NCBI RefSeq assembly: GCF_036345155.1
Contig: NZ_CP107773.1
Span: forward strand, 289,400 to 353,399
Length of the DNA stretch: 64,000 bases
Origin: Streptomyces sp. NBC_00582
Lineage (GTDB): Bacteria > Actinomycetota > Actinomycetes > Streptomycetales > Streptomycetaceae
Reading direction: 5' to 3'
Shown piece after piece: positions 51,478 to 57,932 of this stretch. A program made the translations under genes and the position numbers. Under the pieces are notes generated by a model. The model was not told where the DNA came from, made no database searches, and saw only the letters and a program-made list of their open reading frames with translations. Position 1 is the first letter of the stretch; every line of letters starts with the position of its first letter.

Positions 51478-51807
51478 CTAGCAGCGTGCCCATCCGAAGA
51501 ACAGCCATCCGCAGTGCTGCGGCGCTCCGCCTGTCGAGGGCGTCTTGTGCACCGGGATGGCTCCCGCCGGATCCGATGACTCCGGGTAGAGGCCGTCTTC
51601 CATCTGTTGGTAGGCGTACGTCTCGGCCCGGTCCTGCGACATGCTGGTGTCAGTGACGACCTTGTACTCGTCTTTCTCGGCGATGGTGCCGGTATACCCC
51701 CTGTTCGAGGGACTCCCGAACTCCTCTTCTGCCTCTTCGCGAGCTGTGCGGAACGCCTGTTCCACGTCCGTTCCGTCTTGGTATGTGGTGATGAACTCTC
51801 GGCCCAT
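51478..51807 (-). CDS. Uncharacterised 109-residue protein
   Basis: Starts MGREFITTYQDGTDVEQAFRTAREEAEEEFG and has GYTGTIAEKDEYKVV then a helix; it ends HCGWLFFGWARC. The layout (strand, helix, strand) suggests a compact soluble fold. The CGWxFFGWxxC end is unusual. Not recognised. Confidence 0.66.
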   Translation of the reverse strand: MGREFITTYQDGTDVEQAFRTAREEAEEEFGSPSNRGYTGTIAEKDEYKVVTDTSMSQDRAETYAYQQMEDGLYPESSDPAGAIPVHKTPSTGGAPQHCGWLFFGWARC

Positions 51808-51882
51808 GATCTCGGTCCTCTTCTCGGGTCGGTGCGGGGCGAGCCAGGGTCCAGCCGTGCGACTGAACCCCGTCGGCGGGGG

Positions 51883-52305
51883 TCAGCTGACCCGGCGGAA
51901 GGAGTCGGCGGCGGCCCGGGCGAAGTCGCGGTTGGCGTCGAGCCACAGATGACGGCGGGCGTCGGCAACGGGGTTTCCCATGCCGCCCCCCGGGCGCTCC
52001 GCTGCCAGCTCCGCCTTCGCCATCTGCTCGTGCCAGGTGGCCACGGCATCGCGGCTCGACTGGAGGGCGTCGAGGAGGTCCTGCCACAACCCGGTCTCGT
52101 ACTGGGCGCGCGTGATGGTCTCGAAGAATCCGTCCATGCGGACGTTCTCGGCTGTCAGCTCCGGCTCCCGCAGACGCTCCAACGAGGTGGTGCCCCGCCG
52201 CTGCGCGTTGGACCTACCCGCATGTGCAGCGGTCGCGAGCCTCCCCGCGTGCATCCGGCGGTCACGCTCGGCACGGGTAGCGTCGCTCGTGCGGGTGCTG
52301 CTCAT
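51883..52305 (-). CDS. Uncharacterised helical protein
   Basis: A 140-residue, highly charged helical protein (RYETGLWQDLLDALQ-like helices in the middle; AKAELAAERPGGGMGNPVADARRHLW near the end). AAGGAC precedes the ATG; a regulon promoter lies about 90 nt upstream. Not recognised. Confidence 0.65.
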   Translation of the reverse strand: MSSTRTSDATRAERDRRMHAGRLATAAHAGRSNAQRRGTTSLERLREPELTAENVRMDGFFETITRAQYETGLWQDLLDALQSSRDAVATWHEQMAKAELAAERPGGGMGNPVADARRHLWLDANRDFARAAADSFRRVS

Positions 52306-52392
52306 GGGGGAGTCCTTCCTATGGGCGGTCGGGAGGCTGCCGGGGCGCGCCCCGCCGGGGAGTTGGGCGGACTGGCCGCCCCAACAAGCCCA

Positions 52393-52421
52393 ACTCTACA
52401 TCGATAAATCCAATTAAGCAA
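52393..52421 (-). promoter_or_regulatory. Regulon promoter, copy 8
   Basis: TTGCTT, 17-bp spacer beginning AATTGGATTTAT, TAGAGT, reading left. Confidence 0.83.
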
Positions 52422-52690
52422 CTAACAATGAGAGGGGTTAAGGCGCGAAGATTCGCGGAACCGAGCCGCATCCGAAGGCGCCCCCGCAGGACTCGCCCGT
52501 GCCGGCCCAGACTTCCCACAGAGGCTGCCGAACTAGCGCGCCCACAGTCGGACAAAGCAAGCCAGGACTGCGTCGATCCGCCATGAACCCTGGAGATCCA
52601 CGGCGCGATGAGCCCGCCGGCACAGAGCCCGCCTGCACACCGTGGGGGAACGAACCCGCCGGGACTGCTCGCCCCAGCAACCGCAGGGCA
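52422..52690. other. Intergenic region
   Basis: I see no gene; only a loosely repeated GAGCCCGCC/GAACCCGCC phrase around 52615-52665. Confidence 0.4.
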
Positions 52691-53170
52691 TTAGGGCGTG
52701 ATGTAGCCGGCGCTCAGGAGCCAGTAGGGACCACCGTTCGGCCCGAATCGGCGGCCGATGTCCGCCGCTGTACTCGACGGCATGTCCGGCAGCGCCAGCA
52801 CGCCCACCGTGCCGCCCGCCGCCAGCGCGAACGCCACCCAGGCCCGGATGCTCACGCTGTCGGGGATCTCGAACCGCGCGCTGCCCTCCTCAGCGTGAAA
52901 GGAGAACACCACCCGCCCGTCGCACTCCACCGTCCACCGGGCCCGCGAGTCCTGCGCCCTGGCCGTCATCCCGCGCGGTACGAAGCGATGGCGCGTCGCA
53001 AAGGCGTCCAACTCGCCAGGGGCGGCTCCGGGCACGGGCACCAGGGCGACCACGGGGGTAAGGCCGTCGGCCAGAGGAAGCCCGATAGGCACCGCCTCCA
53101 CGGATGGCATCCCTTCCCCGCCACCCACTACCAACACCCTGCGCGAACCGCCGGATCCGCCCGGCATCAC
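52691..53170 (-). CDS. Uncharacterised 159-residue protein
   Basis: GTG at 53170 (or the adjacent ATG at 53167) overlaps the previous stop. Pro/Val-rich N terminus, a DAFATRHRFVPRGM segment, and a hydrophobic VSIRAWVAFALAAGGTVGVLAL stretch that may be one membrane helix. Not recognised. Confidence 0.62.
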   Translation of the reverse strand: MMPGGSGGSRRVLVVGGGEGMPSVEAVPIGLPLADGLTPVVALVPVPGAAPGELDAFATRHRFVPRGMTARAQDSRARWTVECDGRVVFSFHAEEGSARFEIPDSVSIRAWVAFALAAGGTVGVLALPDMPSSTAADIGRRFGPNGGPYWLLSAGYITP

Positions 53171-53526
53171 ACGTCACCGGCCTGGATCCGGCTCTCACAC
53201 TCGGTGGCGAGCGCAGCGATGGCGCGATCCATCTCCGGCATGGTGGGCCAGTAGTTGGACCTGCATACCGTCTGCGAGGGCAGCCCGGTCAGGTACTCCC
53301 GGTAGAAATCCTGTCCCGCTTCGGTGGCCCGTACGAAGCTGTCGTTCTCCGACTCCTCGCCATCGGCTAGCCAGGCCACCAGACCTGCACCTACCAGCGG
53401 TCGGACGTGCAGCCTGTAGCCGCCGAGGGTGTGGTTGTACTTCGAATCGTTGCCCTCGGCAGCGCCCCGCAACAGTCCGAGGGTGTGGGTCCAACTCACG
53501 TGGCTGAGCTTGGCCTTGCTGTCCAT
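53167..53526 (-). CDS. Winged-helix-like small protein
   Basis: 119 residues. HTLGLLRGAAEGNDSKYNHTLGG...LVGAGLVAWLADGEESENDSFVRATEAGQDFYREYL looks like a MarR/PadR-type winged helix by pattern, with the wing at DGEESENDSFVRAT. It could be a local regulator. GAGAGAG precedes the ATG. Confidence 0.62.
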   Translation of the reverse strand: MDSKAKLSHVSWTHTLGLLRGAAEGNDSKYNHTLGGYRLHVRPLVGAGLVAWLADGEESENDSFVRATEAGQDFYREYLTGLPSQTVCRSNYWPTMPEMDRAIAALATECESRIQAGDV

Positions 53527-53645
53527 GATGATCTCTCTCGGTGAAAGGAGCCGGGCGTTGTCCCCGGCGGCTGGCCGGTGTCTCGCCTGGGGCGATCGGC
53601 CTGCCGCCGGGGACGCTATTGCGAAGGTGTTCCGCTACCGGGGGG

Positions 53646-54422
53646 TCAACGCCGCTTGGCGCGGAGCTGAAGAGTGCGGTCGTAGTTCTGGTACCGGGCC
53701 TTGGCGATCACGGACCGATCCATGCTGCGCAGAACGATGCCCTCGGGACGACCGCCCGCACCCGCGTCCAGGGCCACGAGCGTGGTGGAGAGGTGATGCG
53801 CGAGGAAAGCGTGCATCGCCTCGATGCCGGTGGGCAGCTCACTCCCCTTGAGCGTGGCCAGGCGCGGCACCATGTCGATGCCCTCATCGACGGCGATCTC
53901 GGTGAGCTCCTGCTCGGTGTGGAAGTGCTGCCCGCCCTTGTCCCGCCAGAGCGCGATATCGGCAAGGGGCAGCCCCAGATAGGCGGGGTCGATCGCGGCG
54001 ACGTCGAAGAGGCGGTGACCCAGGGTCTGCGCACCGGTGTACTGGGCGCTTGCGCGGCTGATCTTGTTGCCGCCGTAGACCTCCAGGTAGTACACGCGAA
54101 TTCCCAGTTCGGGCGAGGTGATCCGTTCGGCCAGCGGCCGCAGAGCCTCAACGATGCCGAGCTTCTCGTTCCAGACCCTGTCACCCCGCGCATAGAAGAG
54201 CGTCTCGCGGCTGCCGAGGAAGTAGTCGCCCCCGGGGAGGGTGATGATCCGGGCGTTCGTGCCGTCCACTTTCTCGGTCAGCACGACGTCACCGCTGAAC
54301 TCAGTGACCTTCTCGGTCAGCCCGCCGTTGTTGCGCTGGTCAAGCTCGTGGTAGGTGAGGATCGAGGGGTACTTGGTCGCCGAGTTCAGGGCTGCAAGAT
54401 CGAGGTCCGCGACAGCGGGCAT
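53646..54422 (-). CDS. RNA ligase (Rnl2-type nucleotidyltransferase)
   Basis: A 258-residue protein with the covalent nucleotidyltransferase motifs in order: motif I EKVDGTN (nucleophile Lys51), SRETLF (about 71), motif III YYLEVYGGN (111-119), LFDV (138), motif IV EGIVLR (227-232) and motif V IAKARY (Lys241). These enzymes seal RNA nicks through an adenylylated lysine. All catalytic residues are intact and there is no extra C-terminal domain. GGAGCGCTC precedes the ATG, and it has its own regulon promoter. RNA repair on a mobile element often answers or accompanies RNA-cleaving toxins; no such toxin is recognised here. Confidence 0.85.
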   Translation of the reverse strand: MPAVADLDLAALNSATKYPSILTYHELDQRNNGGLTEKVTEFSGDVVLTEKVDGTNARIITLPGGDYFLGSRETLFYARGDRVWNEKLGIVEALRPLAERITSPELGIRVYYLEVYGGNKISRASAQYTGAQTLGHRLFDVAAIDPAYLGLPLADIALWRDKGGQHFHTEQELTEIAVDEGIDMVPRLATLKGSELPTGIEAMHAFLAHHLSTTLVALDAGAGGRPEGIVLRSMDRSVIAKARYQNYDRTLQLRAKRR

Positions 54423-54485
54423 GAGCGCTCCAGGCGTGCGTGGTTGGGAAGGGGGTTGAGGCGCTCCCGCGCTCCAACAGCTCTA

Positions 54486-54514
54486 ACTCTACTTAAATAA
54501 ATCCAATTAAGCAA
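54486..54514 (-). promoter_or_regulatory. Regulon promoter, copy 9
   Basis: TTGCTT, 17-bp spacer beginning AATTGGATTTAT, TAGAGT, reading left into the RNA ligase gene with a leader of about 57 nt. Confidence 0.85.
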
Positions 54515-54526
54515 TACCCATGATGG

Positions 54527-54814
54527 TCACCCCTGGCGAGGTTCCCGCGTCTCCCGGCGCGCAAGGGGCGGGAGACGGGTGCCGGCCACCACCGGCGGTA
54601 TAGCCGGATCGGCGGTGAACGTGACGGTCCACCAACCGAAGTCGTCTGCACTGATCGCCTGCCCATGCACGGCATAGGCTTCCTTGCTGGGGGGTGCGGA
54701 TGCCGCGCGCACGGCGCCGCTGGGATCGCAGATCAGACCGAACACGATGAACGCGCGGTGTGGCCTGGAACATCGCGCTTGCCCTGGGGATCGCGCCGTC
54801 CCGCGCTGCCGCAC
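54527..54814 (-). CDS. Possible small protein
   Basis: 95 residues from GTG at 54814. Residues from about 22 (FIVFGLICDPSGAVRAASAPPSKEAYAVHGQ...) look protein-like, with GWWTVTFTAD, but the first 20 do not and no RBS is visible; GTG at 54745 may be the true start. It ends just ahead of promoter copy 9. Confidence 0.45.
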   Translation of the reverse strand: MRQRGTARSPGQARCSRPHRAFIVFGLICDPSGAVRAASAPPSKEAYAVHGQAISADDFGWWTVTFTADPAIPPVVAGTRLPPLARRETREPRQG

Positions 54815-54831
54815 CCGTGGGTGGTGGGGCG

Positions 54832-55233
54832 TTACCCCGCTACGTCGTAGCGGCGAACGTCGCTCAGCGGATGAACCTCATGATGGAAGGTGAATCCGCG
54901 CTCGTTGCGGACGCTGATGAAGCAGGGAGCCTTGTATCCGTCCTGTGACGGGTGGAATGAGACAACCTCGCCTTCAATGCGATGTTCTTCGTCATCCTCA
55001 TCGACACCAGGAGGAGCAAAGCTGATCATGAAACCCTCTTGGACCTCATGAGCCTCAAGATCTGTGTACGCTCGGGCAGCTTTGGCCTTGAGAACCGTGA
55101 CCTTCGTCGCCAACCCGTTGATTTTCGTGACAAGCCCAGAGAGGCCTGCGAACTCCTCGGCATGTGCGATCAGGAGAGAATGTAGATCTTCAACCTCGCG
55201 GGCAGTAAGGCTGACGTTGGCCTTGAACTTCAT
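54832..55233 (-). CDS. Uncharacterised coiled-coil protein
   Basis: 133 residues from ATG at 55233 with GAGGA upstream. LTAREVEDLHSLLIAHAEEFAGLSGLVTKINGLATKVTVLKAKAARA forms a coiled coil; the C-terminal part is beta-rich with EGEVVSFHPSQDGYKAPCFISVRNE. Regulon promoter copy 10 lies 138 nt upstream. Confidence 0.68.
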   Translation of the reverse strand: MKFKANVSLTAREVEDLHSLLIAHAEEFAGLSGLVTKINGLATKVTVLKAKAARAYTDLEAHEVQEGFMISFAPPGVDEDDEEHRIEGEVVSFHPSQDGYKAPCFISVRNERGFTFHHEVHPLSDVRRYDVAG

Positions 55234-55370
55234 TAGAACTTCCTCGCGTTGAGATGAAGTGGCTTGACTTCGGGTCGTGCTCTGGATCCCGACCCGCCGC
55301 GCCCGCTGTTCGCATGCAGTCGCGAGAGGGTCGCCACCAGGCAGCCGGCGTCTCGCCCACGCCGCCTCTG

Positions 55371-55399
55371 ACTCTACCTGAATAAATCCAATTAAGGAA
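55371..55399 (-). promoter_or_regulatory. Regulon promoter, copy 10
   Basis: TTCCTT, 17-bp spacer beginning AATTGGATTTAT, TAGAGT, reading left. The -35 is the least perfect of the set. Confidence 0.78.
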
Positions 55400-55419
55400 T
55401 ATGCGCTCTCGCGCGTGCC

Positions 55420-56640
55420 CGTTCCCAACTGTCCGCCCGCGCCGTCCCGCTGCCTCGGCGTCCCGTGCTGTGCCGGTGGCCTGCGGCTTTGTGTACTGGT
55501 ACGCGGTTGTTCGGGGCTGTTCGGCGAACATCGGTGAACAGTCCTGCCCGCGCCGCGCGCGCCGTTCGCCTGGCCTGGCGTGCGCTGTTCCTCCGGCCCG
55601 GCGCCGCGTGCCTCAGCGCGGCCCGCCCCGGGCTCGCGCCCTGCGACCGTCGGGCCGCGCCCGCAGTCCGGCGTGCTCGTGCCGCTGTCGGCTGCCCGTC
55701 CCCGGTCCCCGGCCCGCCTGTCCCCGCGCCCTGCGCCGCGGCCCGTCCCGGGCGTTGTCCCCATGCTGCCGCGGTCGCTGCGCCGGTGGGGACGCGTCGC
55801 CGGGTATCCGGCCCGCCATGGTCCCGTGGCGCCGTGTCAGGGCAGCGCTGCTGTACGCCCCGCGCCGCACGGCTGGCCCGCGCCGCCCGTCCCCGGCCGT
55901 GTCCGGCCGCGGTTGTGTCGGGCGTCCCGTGCCGTGCCGCCCGCCGTCCCGCGCGCGTTGCCCGTTCCTCGCTCCCGGCCGTGTCGCCGGGCTCCCGCCC
56001 GCCGTCCCGCGCCGCGTGCGCGTCCGCCGCGACCCCGTTGTCCCGGCCCTGCGCCCGCCGGTCGCGTGCGCCCGCTGCCGGGGGGTGGGTTGTTCGGCAC
56101 TGTTCGGCGTTGTTCAGTGAACAACGCCGAACAGTGCCCGTCCCGGCCGTCCTCGTGGCGTCGCCGCCTGCCGTTCCCGTCCCTGCCGGGCCCGCGTCGC
56201 CCGCGCCCCCGGGTCTCTGTGCAGCCGGGCTCCCGCCCGCCGCGGTCCGGCTCCCGCCCGCCGCGGTATCCGCGGAAGCCTCCCGTTTCCCGCCGCCTGC
56301 GGCCCACGGCCGTCCCCGCCCGTCCGCCGCCGCCCCGGCCGCCGTCCGGCGCGCCGCGCCGTCCGCTGTCCGCCGGTCCGTTGTCCGGCCCCGCCGGGTC
56401 CGTCGAGTTCTCAGCCCGTCGGGTTCTCGCCCGTCGCCGTGCGGCTCCCCGCCGGCCGTCCCGGTCGGTGCCGTGGCTGCGCCCTGCGGTCGGTACCGAG
56501 GTCACTGGCCCTCTGCCGTGCCGCGTGTCGTCCGTTCCCGCCCTCGCCCGGGCGCTGGACGAGGAAAACGCTGAACACCTGGTGCCGCGCGCTGGCGCGT
56601 GGCACAGCAGGCGGAGGGACGGCGACAAACAGAACCCGTA
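55420..56640. other. A-poor noncoding GC-rich stretch
   Basis: Over about 1.2 kb the plus strand almost lacks A and is rich in C. All six frames are open for long distances and translate to Arg/Pro/Ala/Gly runs. I see no RBS, domain or codon-position pattern, so I treat it as noncoding. It contains TGTTCGG-based palindromes at 55505-55545 and 56096-56138. Confidence 0.55.
56096..56138. repeat. 43-bp perfect palindrome
   Basis: Arms GGCACTGTTCGGCGTTGTTC-A and its complement around a single G. A weaker relative with the same TGTTCGGC/GAACA elements lies at 55505-55545. Confidence 0.8.
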
Positions 56641-56708
56641 CCCGCCCCGCGGATGCAGTCGCCATCATGGGTACCGGCTTCGCCCTGCCCTCGTGTTGGA
56701 AGGATCCG

Positions 56709-57092
56709 ATGACCCGTCAGGCCGACAGTGACGCGTGGCGTGCCCTGCTGCACGAGACCTACGCCGTCGAACAGCTGGGCAACGACCTGACCAGGCAGGC
56801 GCTACGCGACGGTGCGGTCGACGGGCCGTCGCAGCGCCGCTATCTGCTGCGCCGCGCCGCTCTCGCCGACCGGGCCGATCCCCTCCAGCGGGAGACCGGT
56901 TTCGCCGCGGCCGGGGAGGTCGACGCCGATCTGGCCGCCCTCGGCCTGCTGGAGTGGGACCGCGGGCACGGCACCGGCCGCGGCCCCGTTGCGGCCGCCG
57001 ATGGGCGATGGGACGCCGATCCGCGCGGCTACCTCCATCAGGAACACGCGGTACTCGTCCTTGACGAGGACCAGGGGGAGCCTGGCGCCTGA
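56709..57092 (+). CDS. Uncharacterised 127-residue protein
   Basis: GGAAGGATCCG precedes the ATG. The N-terminal half is helical and charged (WRALLHETYAVEQLGNDLTRQALRDG...RRYLLRRAALADRAD). The second half has AAAGEVDADLAALGLLEWDRGHG and an acidic C terminus. It is not recognised, but composition and codon use look genuine. Confidence 0.65.
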   Translation: MTRQADSDAWRALLHETYAVEQLGNDLTRQALRDGAVDGPSQRRYLLRRAALADRADPLQRETGFAAAGEVDADLAALGLLEWDRGHGTGRGPVAAADGRWDADPRGYLHQEHAVLVLDEDQGEPGA

Positions 57093-57279
57093 CCTGCTGG
57101 TCCGTTGGTGAACTCCCTGCGCGGCGCCGGGGCCGCTGTCGAACGAGTTCCGGCTCGCGCGTGATCACGGCATGTCGCGGCGACAGCGGTGCGGGCTCCG
57201 GAACCCCTCTGGGTTACGAGCCCAGCGAGCTGCTCCACCCCGCGTCGATGCCCCGCCGGGAGACAGCCCGGCGAACTCG

Positions 57280-57579
57280 TCAGCGCCGTGTTCCGCTCTC
57301 GCCTGCCGGGCCGGCCCGCGCGGCGATCACGGCGAGTTCGGCGCGCAGGTCCCGCCCCGTCCCGGACGGGGGTCGCACCTGGTGCGATTCCTCGTGCTCG
57401 TCGTCGATGAGTCGTCGACCCAGACGGCTGTCCGCCGCTCCTCGGGCTCTTCCTCGTCGCGTTGATGCCGCTGGTACCAGTCGAGATCGTCCTCGTCCTT
57501 GATCCAGTGGCGCACGTCCGTGTCCTGCGTGCGCCGGGTCTCGGCCCGTTCGGCGATCTGCACGGGTATCCCGCCCGGG
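57280..57579 (-). pseudogene. Possible frameshifted small gene
   Basis: One frame reads IPVQIAERAETRRTQDTD, then VRHWIKDEDDLDWYQRHQ up to TAVWVDD. A neighbouring frame then continues DDEHEESHQVRPPSG and RDLRAELAVIAARAG to a stop at 57280. Joined, they look like one small acidic protein, so an indel near 57405 is likely. Evidence is limited to composition. Confidence 0.35.
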
Positions 57580-57787
57580 GCGGGGGCTGGGGTCCGGCCA
57601 GGATCCGTGCGCGGGCGGCGTCCACGGCCCCGGCCCGCCCGGCCCCCGGCACGAGCCACGGCTTCCCCTCCGCCTCACCCCCCGCCCTGCGTCCGGCCGT
57701 CGGCCTACCGCGGTCGCGTCACCACACCGCCCACCTCACCCACCCCCACGCGTTACACAAACCGTCCCCGGTTATGTACCGGAGCGC

Positions 57788-57793
57788 TAGACT
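57788..57793 (+). promoter_or_regulatory. -10 box for the giant gene
   Basis: TAGACT, with CGTTACA boxes at 57751 and 57805 on either side; the likely leader is about 130 nt. No good -35 is visible, consistent with an activated promoter. Confidence 0.45.
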
Positions 57794-57932
57794 CACCCTC
57801 AAGGCGTTACACCCCTGTGCGGCGTGTGGCCGACCGCTGCGCGCCTGTCCTCCGCCGGCCCTGGCCGCCCGCCCGCCCGCCCGCGACGCGGCGGCCCGCT
57901 CCGCCCCCGTTCTGCTTCTGCTGGAGTTGCCC

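Noticed and set aside
56096..56138. LexA (SOS) box
   Set aside because: The half-sites are GTTC...GAAC, the reverse orientation of the actinobacterial GAAC...GTTC box.
55401..56731. Long overlapping open frames in the A-poor stretch, up to 380 residues
   Set aside because: All six frames are open, products are Arg/Pro/Ala low complexity, and no RBS or domain is present; openness follows from base composition.
57462..57932. A 157-codon N-terminal extension of the giant gene
   Set aside because: The extension is Arg/Pro-rich, covers the -10 and GTTAC boxes and has no RBS; GTG at 57933 has GGAG.
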